DNA from: Bicyclus anynana
Taxonomy: Eukaryota; Arthropoda; Insecta; Lepidoptera; Nymphalidae
DNA: 64,000 bases
Direction of reading: 5' to 3'
NCBI RefSeq assembly: GCF_947172395.1
Contig: NC_069108.1
Coordinates: 2,085,501 to 2,149,500 of the forward strand
The notes beneath the pieces are model-generated. The model saw only the letters and a program-made list of their open reading frames with translations. It made no database searches and had not been told where the DNA came from. Shown here one piece after another: positions 1 to 11,837 of this stretch. Each line of letters starts with the position of its first letter. Position 1 is the stretch's first letter. A program made the translations under genes and the position numbers.

Positions 1-345
1 TAAACGTGTCAGCATGTCATAAGTGCTGTTCTATCTAGTAACAACGCTCTGCTTTAACTTTAAGGGCGGTAACTCCATTTGTGTCTGCATAACTTGTAGT
101 GGGCCGTTTGCAGAGGAGCTGTGCTTAAAATACTCCACTATTTTTGCTTTATCTAGCTGTGTTTTGATAGCGTTTAAACTATGTTGTAAGACAAGGTTCA
201 CAGCAAAAGATGGCAATTGTTGCCAGGTTGTCAAATGGACAGCCGCTATAATGTTAGCCGCATTATCTGTTATAATCCCTGCTATTTTGTTTTTGATTCC
301 CCATTTCGACGATTCATTTATTAAGAAGTTTGACTTTATGCTGTA
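1..345 (-). pseudogene. hAT transposase fossil, copy 1
   Basis: The minus strand translates into a hAT (ZBED-type) transposase segment. It contains KIVEYFKHSSSANG, then LPPLKLKQSVVTR, a TAG stop, and NSTYDMLTRL. In hAT proteins this reads TRWNSTYDML, so the conserved tryptophan codon has become a stop. The right end is cut at position 345 by the Helitron. The same sequence recurs at 5936-6680 and in part at 7657-7825. It is clearly dead. The family call is confident; the exact clade is not determined. Confidence 0.8.
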
Positions 346-375
346 CTAGCGGCCCGGTACGTGCTTCGCTACGTA
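346..375 (-). other. Helitron 3' terminus: hairpin plus CTAG
   Basis: Positions 358-375 form an imperfect palindrome (TACGTGC, TTC loop, GCTACGTA, with one bulged base). On the minus strand it is followed by a GC-rich spacer and the terminal CTAG. This matches the Helitron termination signal, a hairpin 10-12 bases before CTRR. Confidence 0.8.
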
Positions 376-479
376 TAAAGTGAAATAAAATAAACAAATC
401 GGAACATCAAATTCATTTATTTAATCAAAAAAATATTTTATTTAAAATCGAAATCAATTGCTAGCTATTTACAACACAC

Positions 480-3400
480 TTAATCCAAAACATTTGGATA
501 AACAATATTTTTTGTTTTTCCATTTTGAGCATAAATAAACAAACGGCTGGGGGTACCGACTCTGGAACAGGCAACATATAACTGGCCATGTGAAAAACAA
601 TGTTCCTCCAAATTCACACCACAAACGTGAAGTGTTTGACCTTGGGCCTTGTTGATGGACATCGCAAATGATAAACGCACAGGATATTGTAAACGTTTGA
701 ACTCAAAAGGCATATCAGTTGGAATCATAGGTATACGCGGTATCAAAACAACTTCTCCTTTTGATTTACCAGTTAAGATCGTAGCTTCAATCAAATTTGG
801 CAATAACTTTTTCACTGCCAATCTTGTTCCGTTACACAGTTTTGGTGGATTAATATTTCGCAATAATATAATCGAAGAACCAACTTTCAGATTCAAGCAA
901 TGCGGTGGCATACCAGCCGGCTCCAATGAATTTAAAAATTCAATTGGATAATTCATTGCCTCATCTTGATTCATAACACTGTCAATTGATTTATATTTCG
1001 TGACTACGCCTGGCAGTTTCGCTTGAATTTGAAAATTAATTGCATTGACATGAATGTTTTTCGGTGCTAAAATGGCGCGTTCTGTCAACCAATCATGATT
1101 TCTGTAATTCTGAACAATATTCGGAAAAACACATTCAATCAATTCATCTATCGATTGCGCAATTGTACAAAAATTGTTCGGTACAGCGATCAATCCGTTG
1201 GTTCTGTCGATTTGTATTTTGCCGTCACCAATTTCTAACAATTGTTTTGAGAACTCATGGGCAGCTGGATCATTTTGTAGGTGAACACGCATATTAATGT
1301 TTAGTGTCAATTTTTGTAGATATCTCCAAAGAACTGATGACTTCAAGCAGGCATTTATTTCATCAGCAGGAGTTGATCGAGGAATGACAGGCAATGTTTG
1401 ACGAAAATCCCCTGAAAGTAATATCAAAGCACCACCAAAAAGCTGTTGATTACCACGTAAATCTTGCATTGTTCGATTGAATGCTTCTAGTGATTTTTTA
1501 TTCGCCATTGTACACTCATCCCATAAAATAATTGACGTTAATCGCAGAACTTTTGCCATAGCAGAATTTCTCGATATATTGCAAGTTGGAGTTTCAATCA
1601 CCTGTACATTCAATGGCAATTTTAATGCAGAGTGTGCGGTCCGACCACCTTCTAATAATGTAGCAGCAATTCCCGAAGATGCAAGTGCTAGTGCAATTTT
1701 CTGATCTGATCGAATAGTCGCTAAAATCAATGATATAACGAACGTTTTACCTGTGCCACCAGGTGCATCCAAAAAATATAATCCACCTGCATTATTGGAA
1801 ACGGCTTGCATGATTGTATCATATACATGTTTTTGCTGAATATTTAATTTGGTTATATTCGATTGTACAAATAAACGCAAATCATTACAGTTGAATTCCT
1901 GCTCACGTTGCAATTCACGATCAAACAAATCATGCATGGGACGATTTGGTGCGGTCATACCCAATTGTACTAATGCTTTATTTGCAATCGTTAGACATAT
2001 ATCTTCAATTATTATCAAAGCTTCGTTGCACATTTCCAAGGTAATCAACAAATCAGGATTTCTTGCATGATGACGCATACGAATTAAAATATCTTCTGCC
2101 ATATAATTTTTATATTTGTTCCATAATTCAAGTGGATTTGATGGCATACATGTCGATAATATAATGGCAAATAGCATTCGTATTTGTTGTGGATGAGCTG
2201 ACGTAGATGCATCATTAAGTGTTGAATCCCAATGTGCATCATCCTCCAACAAATGCAAGAGTTGACATGCTTCACGATATGTTTGACACAAATGACCGTC
2301 GACTGTCCTTAATTCTTGAAATGATTTTGGGCCATTGACGTTAACTAATAGCAATCGCAAATAAAAACACTCAGCATTGTTTGGATGTACTGTATACATT
2401 CTCCCAATTGCATCTGTTTTGAAAATGCCTGAATGCCCATCGACTGCTGTTCCTTGTTTACGTCTTTGAAATTTTTTTGAAGACACATTCCATGTATAGT
2501 ACTGAGGCACTTCGGAATATAACAAATTTCTAGCAAATGTATCAGTTTCGCATAATTTGAAAAAAGCTGTCAACGTAGTCGCTGGTGGGTGTGCTGCTCT
2601 TTCCAATGCATTTGCTTCATTAAAATAAATACGTTGGCCATTCTCAAGATGCACAGCTAAGTGAACAACCACAGGATGTCTTTCGTGCATTGGAAACGAC
2701 AGAATCCTCCAGACAGCTTCATTACTACTAATATAGCGCCCCAGTTGATACTGAGTAATTTCATCATTTCTATTATCACCAGCTACACCGAAAACAGCCA
2801 TATCGCTCCCTTTATTTACATACTTGCAAATATATTTAATGGATTTGACTGAATTACAATACTCCACATTTATATGAGCCTTGAATATTTTCGATAATAA
2901 TGGACAATACGGAACCACCCAACGATTATCAACTTCAACGTCCTGGTTACGCATTCTAATGGTTGCCGTTTTGCCATTATCATTAGGTGATCTACGTCTA
3001 TACAACGGATATCCGTCATTGCCCGTTATTGTGTCTGAAGTCAATTGTCTTGGGTATCGTTTCGAACACTTTCCATCAATCATACATGGCGAATTCATAT
3101 TTAGTTCACCGCACGGACCATGTATCATGTTTTTAACGACAACATCAAATAACTCAGGATCAACAGTTTGATCAGGAATTTCACCTGATATAACGTTATC
3201 GATTTGATCCGGAGTTATTTTATTTACCAGCCAAATTAATATATGTGCGTGCGGCAATCCCCTTTTTTGCCATTCGATGGAGTACATATGGCAACGCACC
3301 TCTCCAAATACACGTAATTTCACAATTAAATCCATAAGTGCTTTCAATTTTCGCCGAAAAACACGTGCTGTAATGTCATGACGATCAGTTGTCGACTGGC

Positions 3401-5019
3401 CTTCAAATAAATTGTTCTTGATGTCATCCCACTGCGGATTACATGTAAATGTAATGAACAGATCCGGTCGACCGTATTTTCGTACATAAGACATTGCGTC
3501 TTGTGCATATTCGTTCATATGCCGTGGGCTACCAATATACGAAGATGGCAATATAGTTAAACGTCCGATGTCATTAACATTAGCATCATTCGCTATCGCA
3601 TCTTGCAAATGAATATATTCTTCGGATCTTAATTTTGCTTGGTTGAAACGAATATAATTAAGACGTTCAGTCTCTATTTTGGCATACATATCAACGATGT
3701 ACTGATGATATAGTTTACCACATTTTAAGATATAATTTTGTTCTTGTGGACGAATCATCAATCGATACGAATAAAAATTCATGGCACTAACTTTTTTCTG
3801 TATATGTAGACCTGAAAATAATTACAAAATGTGACTTTAGAAAGTTGTAGAAATGAAATGTCAACACACTAAAAATAGGTCAATTATTTACCTGTTCGTG
3901 GATCAATCATTGGTATATTGATATGGTAACCATCGTCACCTTTCCAATGCAATATTGGGTACTGTAATGCATCGTAACTACGATGAAGTTCCGAAACACG
4001 TTGCAATTGCTCATTTCTACGATGAAGTACAATATCACGGGATTGAAACTGATCACCAAGAATTACAATTGCAACCTCATCAATTGTTGGTGCATTAAAT
4101 CGCCTTGCATGCTCTCCAAAAGGTGTTCTATCAGCTCTTATTACGATTTTGTGATTATCAGTTGGCATACGATCGAGAGCAATTTTAAACAATTGAACTA
4201 ATGCGTTATGCTGATGGAAAAACCTTTGTAGCTCACGAATAATTTCTCGTCTTGTATTCGAAACAATTGCACAACGTTGATCCAATTCACGATTTTCATC
4301 ACCAATAAAATAAATTTGCAAAAATTGATGATCAGCGTCGGGGTATGGCAATAACGAACCAGCTTGATGATAAATCTGGCCCTGAATCTGTAACATGTAT
4401 ACAATTTTAGGTAAATCTTATATCAGTTTTTTTTTAAATATACTTTATGCTTCAGATTGATACAAACATGGAATAATCCTGTTGAAGTATTTACCTTAAA
4501 CGTCGGCATAAAATTATCTCTAATAATTTTAGTTGCACCAAAAGAAGTCATTTGAAATGCCGAATTGTATTGTTGAATATGACTCAGAAAGTGCTTCGAC
4601 GCTTGCGATGTCCCAAAAATAAATGAATACAATGGTTCGGGTGGAGTTTCTAATGCTGGCAATCTCACTTTGCCATTAGCACAACACATGCCGGGCGTTT
4701 CACCTGGAAAGTTAGCCGCATCACAATGTGGACATATTGCGTCCATCATTCCAATGTATCCATACATACTATAATCAATCTGACTGTTGTAATTAAAAGC
4801 AGCACGCATCATTTCAGCCAAAACAGCACGACGTATTCGTGATGGCCGTGCAAGATTCAGTACAGGTACTGGGTTAACAAATCCATTGCGTGCATTACGT
4901 TCACGCTGCGATGCATTAGCTTGTGCGCGTTCATCTGCAGTCTGTGATCGTCTTAGTAATGCCACATCATTTGCATTACGCGTTCGCCGACCTATATTTG
5001 CTCGTCTGGCTGGTGGCAT
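480..5019 (-). CDS. Helitron RepHel protein (HUH replication initiator plus PIF1-type helicase), three exons
   Basis: Inferred exons are 5019-4495, 4387-3892 and 3811-480, joined at GT-AG sites (AAG/GTAAAT donor, TTACAG acceptor; ACAG/GTAAAT donor, TTTTCAG acceptor). The reading frame is kept across both, giving about 1,450 residues, normal for the family. I chose the ATG at 5019. Exon 1 has a Cys/His patch (CPHCDAANF). Exon 3 carries the Helitron-like N region, the HUH motif in GLPHAHILIW, the Rep tyrosine region YICKYVNKG, then a helicase with Walker A APGGTGKT, Walker B ILWDECTM, GDFRQTLPVI and the final LYVACSRVG. Rep nicks and joins DNA during rolling-circle transposition and the helicase unwinds it. 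No stop or frameshift was seen. Confidence 0.9.
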
Positions 5020-5487
5020 TTTTCCCGTATGCACATATGTTTTCGCTTAAAACTCGAAAAAAAAAATTAGAACAAAAAAAAAACAAATTCCCAAGAAGCT
5101 GTCGCATATGATGCCATGTGAAATCATATACGGCAACTTAGAAAAGTACACATAAATTCATCGAACCACGTCCAAAATGAACTGACGGCATGAATGACAT
5201 AACAACGTGCTTGTCCTGTCAACAAAACTTCAAAAAAGTTTCTGTGAAAAAAGTTTCTATTGAATTCATTTATTACAAAAAATGTGACAAATGAGGAACG
5301 GCTCGACCGATTTTATGCAAACTTCACATAAACCATCTACTAAATATGCCGACCAAATCCTAAGCATTTGGTTTGGATAGGTGAGCCCGTTCTTGAGTTA
5401 TGGAATTACAACGAAAAGTGGCATTGATTTTTATATATATAGATGACGTTCGTCTCAGCTTCGGCAGTCAGTTCCAAAACCTTTCCT

Positions 5488-5934
5488 TTAGTACTCTGGT
5501 ACAATTACCCTTTCCTTTAGTACTCTGGTACAATTAACCTTTTCTTTAGTACTCTGGTACAATTACCCTTTCCTTTAGTACTCTGGTACAATTAACCTTT
5601 TCTTTAGTACTCTGGTACAATTACCCTTTTCTTTAGTACTCTGGTACAATTACCCTTTCCTTTAGTACTCTGGTACAATTACCCTATTCTTTAGTACTCT
5701 GGTACAATTACCCTATTCTTTAGTACTCTGGTACAATTACCCTATTCTTTAGTACTCTGGTACAATTACCCTATTCTTTAGTACTCTGGTACAATTACCC
5801 TATTCTTTAGTACTCTGGTACAATTACCCTATTCTTTAGTACTCTGGTACAATTACCCTATTCTTTAGTACTCTGGTACAATTACCCTATTCTTTAGTAC
5901 TCTGGTACAATTACCCTATTCTTTAGTATTAGGC
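5488..5934. repeat. 29-bp minisatellite, array A
   Basis: About fifteen head-to-tail copies of a 29-bp unit containing TAGTACTCTGGTACAATTA followed by CCCTATTCTT or CCTTTTCTT variants. The left copies mix variants; from about 5690 the copies are nearly identical, suggesting recent expansion at that end. Arrays B and C (6843-7160, 7184-7357) use the same unit and share the leader CAGTCAGTTCCAAAACC with this one. Confidence 0.95.
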
Positions 5935-5935
5935 T

Positions 5936-6680
5936 CTTTTATTAACACGATATCATCAATTTTTCAGAGTAGCGACACCGATTATTCAACTGATCTCGCA
6001 GAACATTTTTATAGTTTTATCACGTGAGTTTTCATTATTTTTACCAATATCATTACTTTTGATATTGTGACTGATTTCTCAGCACTTATTTCTTCAATCA
6101 CTTCATAGAATATTTTCAAGGTATCAATGCACTGCTCTGTCAGAAACAAAAGAAGTCCCGCGCCTAAAACCTGAACTAAAATTGTCAGTGCCTTACACAA
6201 ATGACAATAAGACCGCCATTACCAAAACAGCACCATTAAGACATTAGCCCTGCGTCTACGGGACTTGTTTCGTGGCGCGGAGTGTAATAAGTTGTTTGAT
6301 AGCTAGAGTACTTACTACAGTATCTTCAATTTTTAATAAACGTGTCAGCATGTCATAAGTGCTGTTCTATCTAGTAACAACGCTCTGCATTAACTTTAAG
6401 GGCGGTAACTCCATTTGTGTCTGCATAACTTGTAGTGGGCCGTTTGCAGAGGAGCTGTGCTTAAAATACTCCACTATTTTTGCTTTATCTAGCTGTGTTT
6501 TGATAGCGTTCAAACTATGTTGTAAGACAAGGTTCACAGCAAAAGATGGTAATTGTTGCCAGGTTGTTAAATGAACAGCCGCTATAATGTTAGCCGGCTT
6601 ATCTGTTATAATCCCTGCTATTTTGTTTGTGATTCCCCATTTCGACGATTAATTTATTAAGAAGTTTGACTTTATGCTGT
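5936..6680 (-). pseudogene. hAT transposase fossil, copy 2, with the empty Helitron site
   Basis: The minus strand gives a longer hAT segment than copy 1: WGITNKIAGIITDKPANI (DNAANI region), KIVEYFKHSSSANG, KQSVVTR-stop-NSTYDMLTRL, STLAIK, then EEISAEKSVTISKVM near 6009-6200. Several stops break it. It shares the tryptophan-to-stop change with copy 1, so both descend from an already dead copy. At 6676-6690 it carries the uninterrupted form of the Helitron target (GCTGTATGACGTTTGTC). Part of 6150-6240 recurs inverted at about 8165-8255. Confidence 0.8.
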
Positions 6681-6842
6681 ATGACGTTTGTCTAATTGAG
6701 AACAGCCTAACAATACTTGTTTAAGCAGTTAAGGAGTTTTTGTCGAAAAAGTGAACTGTAAGCTATAAATGATGTTATTAATAGATGTCCAGCCATCTTT
6801 ATTTAGATTTACAGCCTCAGCTTCGGCAGTCAGTTCCAAAAC

Positions 6843-7160
6843 CTTTCCTTTAGTACTCTGGTACAATTAACCTTTCCTTTAGTACTCTGGTACAATTAAC
6901 CTTTCCTTGAGTACTCTGGTACAATTAACCTTTTCTTTAGTACTCTGGTACAATTACCCTATTCTTTAGTACTCTGGTACAATTAACCTTTCCTTGAGTA
7001 CTCTGGTACAATTAACCTTTTCTTTAGTACTCTGGTACAATTACCCTTTTCTTTAGTACTCTGGTAAAATTAACCTTTCCTTTAGTACTCTGGTACAATT
7101 AAGCTTTTCTTTAGTACTCTAGTACATAAATACTCTTTTCTTTAGTACTCTGGTACAATT
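6843..7160. repeat. 29-bp minisatellite, array B
   Basis: About eleven copies of the 29-bp unit, more diverged than array A, with single-base changes and small indels. It starts after the same leader (CTTCGGCAGTCAGTTCC) as array A. Confidence 0.9.
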
Positions 7161-7183
7161 TAACTAGACAGTCAGTTCCAAAA

Positions 7184-7357
7184 CCTTTCCTTTAGTACTC
7201 TGGTACAATTAACCTTTTCTTCAGTACTCTGGTACAATTACCCTATTCTTTAGTACTCTGGTACAATTAACCTTTCCTTTAAGTACTCTGGTACAATTAA
7301 GCTTTTCTTTAGTACTCGGGTACAATTAACCTTTTTTTTAGTACTCTGGTACAATTT
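7184..7357. repeat. 29-bp minisatellite, array C
   Basis: Six diverged copies of the same unit, again introduced by CAGTCAGTTCCAAAACC at about 7170. Arrays B and C are separated by about 20 bases and may be one array interrupted by a repeat of the leader. Confidence 0.9.
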
Positions 7358-7656
7358 AAGCACTAGACTAGACGATATAGTTTTGCGAGTGGGCAATCTG
7401 TATGAGGGCAATATCATATTGTACATTTTTTTGAAATTCTTCTTCTTCCACTATTGAAAATGAATGTACCTTTTACTATATATTTATCAATTTGATTATC
7501 AGGTTGCTTAGACGAACTTAGGGGTAATGGTCTCGTAGACTTCACAAAACTATCAATCCTTGAGTAAACGGTTGATTTCTTTGTTTAGGGCGCAGTTAAG
7601 ATACAGGAATCTTCTTCTGACGTTGATGGAATACTATTTAAGTCAACAGATCCCGC

Positions 7657-7825
7657 GGTGTTTTGCTCAAACTATATGTTTTGATAGAGTTCAAGCTATG
7701 TTGAACGACAAGGGTCACAGTGTGGGCAAAACATGGAAAGTGTGGCCTGGTTGTTAAATGGACAGCCGCTATAATGTTAGCCGGCTTATCTGTTATAATC
7801 CCTGCTATTTTGTTTGTGATTTAAG
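7657..7825 (-). pseudogene. hAT transposase fragment, copy 3
   Basis: The minus strand contains ITNKIAGIITDKPANI, then HFPCFAHTVTLVVQHSLN. This keeps the PCFAHTLNLVVQ-like region that copies 1 and 2 have lost, so it is a different copy rather than a direct duplicate. Short direct repeats (AAGTCAACAGATCC) flank it at about 7640 and 7823. No continuous frame remains. Confidence 0.7.
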
Positions 7826-9486
7826 TCAACAGATCCGGTGGTGTTTTGCTCTATGCATGGTCGTATTATTTTTCATATTTTGTGTCATTTTCATTCCCTT
7901 CGTTTTGATCAATGGAGCCCTGTTTTCGACAATTCTGTTCAGTGGTATTTTCTTGCACAAAAGGGTATTTGGATTTATGGACCCATAATCTTTTAGAGAA
8001 TCATATGCTCTTCACATGTCTGTGTGTATTGTAGTGCCCACTTTCCATGTTTTTGAATGATGGGCACCAATATTTTTGCTGACCTTAAATTACCTGGGCA
8101 CACCTCTAACCGTAAATCTTCCGATCCGTCTTCTATCATGCCCATGACCTAATGACCTTTAATGTGTCTGCCTGTAATGGCGGTCTTATTGTCATTTGTG
8201 TAAGGCGCTGTCAATTTTAGTTCTGCTTTTAGCCGCGGGACTTCTTCCGTAGCGCGGAGTCTAGTAGCCAGTTCAAAATGGCGCAGGTTCTAGTCATGGA
8301 CTCCGCTCAGTTGTCAATCCGACTTTGAAATTTGAATGACAAATGACAACTAATTTTGATATGGTTTTGAAACAAACGAAATACTTGTATAATTCAAAAC
8401 TGTAATTTAATCGTCGGGTTTAAAGTGCATATTTCCCCTTCCTGAACATTAACATGTTGAAGTTCTCGTCTGAAGCGAGGCTCGTTTTTGTGTTAAACAG
8501 ACGTTCAACAGCGATTGAGGGTATAGCAGTATTGTATTTAATTAATAGATTTTAAATATCTGTAAAAGAGTCTAGATTTCATATCTATCCACATTTTAAA
8601 GAGACTTTACTCTTATTGAGTTGGCGCTCTTTGGTTTTTCTGTAGCCTGACAGACAGAATTGAAAAAGTCTTCCTCGTCAACATCGTTGTCTTCCCAATT
8701 TGCCGCTGCTTTGGCGGCGCTGTTCATCATTTAGAAGTGTTTCAAACCTTTTCTCTATGCCATTTAATGAGGCATTGGCTAAAGCAATGTACTAGGTCCT
8801 TAGATTTAATATTTTTTAATTTATAGACAGTTGCTGCAATCGTCGGTAGTAGTGATTTGAGATATGCCCTCGATTGTATCCAATCTCCTTGGCATTTGCG
8901 ACGGGTGCCATAACCTGTAAATATATAAGCATTGATATGATGTGTAAAGAAATTTACTAAAACGTTAATTAAAACTATATACATATATTAATGCGTACTT
9001 GTCTGGTACACAATGTGCCTTTTAGATCACTTTTTTTCTCTCCTCCTAAAACTATAGAGAAACTTTGAGAGTGATCATATACTTTTGACACGGTAACGTC
9101 TAGCGAGGCAGGTCCTATAGTAATTGGTCACAAGAACTGAATTGAGAAACCTACGTAAGGCTAGCGTGCGTGCTACCTAGTAGCGGTGCGTTCTCAAGAA
9201 GGGCAGCGGCTGACGAGTAGTTGTGTGGAAGATTTCCTCACAATGGTCTTGTAACTTATCATTGGGGATTCCCAGAACCTCTACAGCTGGCGAATTTCTT
9301 TATTCGACTTGTCTTCATCTGAGCGTCTGACTTGTCTTCATCTGAGCGTCTGACTTGTCTTCATGATGCAGGCTGCATTAACCTGGGACTCAGGTGGGGC
9401 ATACTATGGCAAAATCAAAGATCGTGCCAAAGGCTATTGGCCTGCCCAGGACTAAAGAAACCCTAGTGCCGTTCCAATAACTTGTT
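7826..9486. other. No recognisable gene
   Basis: Mostly unassigned sequence. 8165-8255 is an inverted copy of 6150-6240 from hAT copy 2. 9306-9370 holds nearly three copies of a 23-bp unit (GACTTGTCTTCATCTGAGCG). A minus-strand open frame at 8742-8984 (80 codons) has no motif I recognise and is more likely chance. Confidence 0.5.
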
Positions 9487-9930
9487 TTAAAACTTCCGGT
9501 AGCATTCTTTTTAACTCGGCCATTTGAAATGTTATATTTTTACAAGGTACTCGTATATTGCCTTTCACCTGAGCCAATATCAACTCTTGGGTTAAGTTTG
9601 CAGTGTATGGTGGTAGCCTCCATACTGTTACAGTGGGTTCCTGGCCGTTACGTCTACAACATAAGACTTATATTTATACATCTCTTTTTATTTTTTAATA
9701 ATAGTTATGCCTATGGTTCATTGTTGTCAAAGTGTATATGTTATGTTGTCAAAGTGTATGTTTTTTTCTTTCCTCCAGGCTTGAATGGCTGCCTTCTTGG
9801 ATGCATTATTCAGTATAGTCTCCTTTTGTCTCGAATGGTATGGCGCGTTATCCAATAACGCCAATCAAAATAGTCATACAATGTCGTCTGGCGTTAATTT
9901 GACAACAGTCACTTGATAAGAACATGAAAA
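9487..9930 (-). pseudogene. Tc1/IS630-like (DDE_3) transposase fossil, copy A, C-terminal part
   Basis: The minus strand shows the second catalytic region (DNAPYHSRQKETILN, followed by AIQAWRK) and the C-terminal region (RLPPYTANLTQELILAQVKG, then ITFQMAELKRMLPE). In this family the latter reads PPYHPDLNPIELIWAQVKG, so the third acidic residue is lost. Stops and frameshifts separate the blocks. Homologous copies lie at 15166-16055, 16806-17650 and 18408-19310. Its edge at about 9930 abuts the BEL protease. Confidence 0.75.
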
Positions 9931-10495
9931 GTCCATTACCTGGCCAAAAACGTCGGAACCCAGTATAAGGTCGACTTCAGGTGGTATATTGTAATTCAAA
10001 TCTGCTAGTGGTATGGGCGGAAGGCCAGGTTGTGGACCTATATCTGGTACTTTGTCCAACTGTTTTAATATATGAGCTTGTGTTTTTATAACAAGTCCCG
10101 TTCTGAGACTTGGACAGCACTTGTTACTGATGCCTTAGATTCTTGTGAGGGGCTGGCTACCGATGCCAGTTGTTTTGAGAGATGAGTGTTGTCAGGGGAG
10201 GCACAATTAACTGGCCATGCGCTGTTATCAATGATATCAAACTACCACAATCGAGGAATACTCTCGCATTATGAAAGTTACCACGTGTGTCCGATATTTC
10301 TAGTAAAATTCGGTAGTGTATGGTTTTGAAGTTGCTAGTTATGAAATAAAGGAATTGTACCACCAAAGACCCCGGCGTCGTGTGCTCCGGCCTCGCTCGT
10401 TTTGGAATTTGAAGTAGTGGATATCCACGTCTTGTCGTGCAAAACACTGGGATGATTGTTTGTACTAGTTTGATGAAAGTTAATTTAGATTTCAC
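9931..10495 (-). pseudogene. BEL/Pao retrotransposon aspartic protease fossil
   Basis: Two minus-strand blocks. 10495-10157 contains GNFHNARVFLDCGSLISLIT, matching the BEL protease active site where the usual DSGS is here DCGS. 10059-9931 contains LNYNIPPEVDLILGSDVFGQ, matching the protease flap-to-end region (IDLILGADV). Frameshifts separate them. This continues the gag at 10763-11837 in the normal gag-protease order. Reverse transcriptase is absent, replaced by the DDE_3 fossil. Confidence 0.7.
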
Positions 10496-10762
10496 CAGTA
10501 ATCACTTTATATTATTAGATTTTTCTTAATGCTTGGTGCGGCTATTTAGCGTGTAGCAGCCATCTTCTTGCGACGTTAGCGCCACGGTCGCCTTTTGGCG
10601 GCGGCGGATTACGCGGGAGATTTCAAATATCCGACAGGTAGCAAAAGTAATATGCGAGTGCCGATTGAGTGATTAATGTTGGGGTAAAATGTGTAAGACT
10701 GTATTAAGTTATGAAAATTTGCACGGGTAGAGTGTGTGTAATTGAGTTTAGTGGGTTCGTTT
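10496..10762. other. Spacer within the BEL fossil, no gene
   Basis: Between the protease block and the zinc-knuckle block. It carries a GC-rich stretch (10595-10620) and no readable frame. It is probably a decayed or inserted part of the BEL element. Confidence 0.4.
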
Positions 10763-11837
10763 TCATATTCTTGGTGCTTTGTAATAGTCGCTAGTCACTT
10801 GCGTTGGACGTGTACGACCACGTTTGCGAGGTGGTGAGGGAGATTTATGAGCGGCATGTGCTGATCGTTGTTGTGTGTGCTCAGCCGGGCGTTGTCTAGA
10901 TTGTTCGCGCAGGGCTGGTGGCAACAAGTGGTCGGATGATGAAGTCGAGAGATATGTGTCTTTATATATGTGTAGTGAGGTGTGGTCAGGGTTGCCGCAC
11001 TCTTTGCAACTAGCACTTGACTTATATTTCATCTCATAGTGCATAAACCCCTGTCACGGGCCATAATAAAATCCCATCTCCCCTGTATGGGCTTAGCGTT
11101 ATAGTGCGTGCAAGCAATTAATATATGTCCTTTAACGGAGCACCAAGGACAATAAAAATTGCTAACGAGTGTGGGCGAATTTCTTTGTGGTGTGTGGAGA
11201 CGCGAAGATGAGAGTCAGTTGTGAATATTGGGCGGTGAGCGCAATGGTCGTGCCATATAGACAGGGCGACTATATATGTTCGGACGACTGAATGTTGTTT
11301 GTGTGTAAGCTGACGGGTTGGGTGTTGTATATTGTTGGTGTTCCGATGGTCCAGGAACTGGAGAGTACCTACGTGCGACCTGCGGTGTGTTATCTTGTTT
11401 AGTGTTACTACCACGTGCTGGACTGGAGCGCTCTGTCTCGGCACATAGCGCATGTTCTTCCAAGAAGGTTATTAAATTGTTTAGTGTAGGCAGAATGTAT
11501 ATGTTGACGCTCGAATAATGTACGCAGGTCGCCTTTTAATTTTCTTACTACTATTGAGTCAAACACATAGTCACAGTAATTAATTGGTAATTTTAAATTT
11601 TGTAGAGCCGATTGAGCTGAATTTAAGCTCATAGAACGGAGGCCAAGAAAGATGTCTACAAATCGATTTATTTAGACGCGCCTATTCTCGTAGCGCCTGG
11701 TTAAGATATCCAGGACCACGTTAAAATTTTCGTCCGTGATTTGTAAATGGGAGATCATACTTAAAGCCTCGACCGAAAGACTTGAGGGGATGTAATGTAA
11801 CTTGACCGCGTCAATTGGATATGTCTCTTGTCAAACT
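10763..11837 (-). pseudogene. BEL/Pao gag fossil with zinc knuckle
   Basis: In minus-strand order: gag core (AVKLHY, IPSS, SHLQITDENFNVVLDI-like text near 11700-11830), ALQNLKLPINYCDYVFDSIV at about 11600-11540, a Ser/Arg/Thr-rich stretch (11463-11118), and a knuckle CKECGNPDHTSLH at about 11000. It is broken by frameshifts. The N-terminal part is separated by the LINE at 11838-14810 and resumes at 14816. The same gag segment recurs at 16056-16320 and 17651-17916. Confidence 0.75.

Larger units (their letters stand above)
346..5443 (-). mobile_element. Autonomous Helitron, structurally complete
   Basis: Read on the minus strand, the element begins TCTATATATATAAAAATC at 5443 and ends CTAG at 346. 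It is preceded by A and followed by T, as expected for Helitron insertion between A and T without target duplication. A short hairpin lies about 10 bases before the CTAG end. It carries one RepHel gene with two introns. The flanks at 338-345 and 5444-5451 join to give the sequence that is uninterrupted at about 6676-6690 in the second hAT copy, which fixes both ends. With an apparently open coding region it may be young. Confidence 0.9.

Noticed and set aside
5488..7357. CRISPR-like array
   Set aside because: The repeats are contiguous without unique spacers, and the genome is eukaryotic. It is a minisatellite.
8742..8984. 80-codon minus-strand ORF
   Set aside because: No motif, no neighbours of the same class, and length is within chance for AT-rich DNA.
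9529..9858. 109-codon hydrophobic plus-strand ORF
   Set aside because: It is antisense to the DDE_3 transposase fossil, whose minus-strand motifs are clear and repeated in three other copies.
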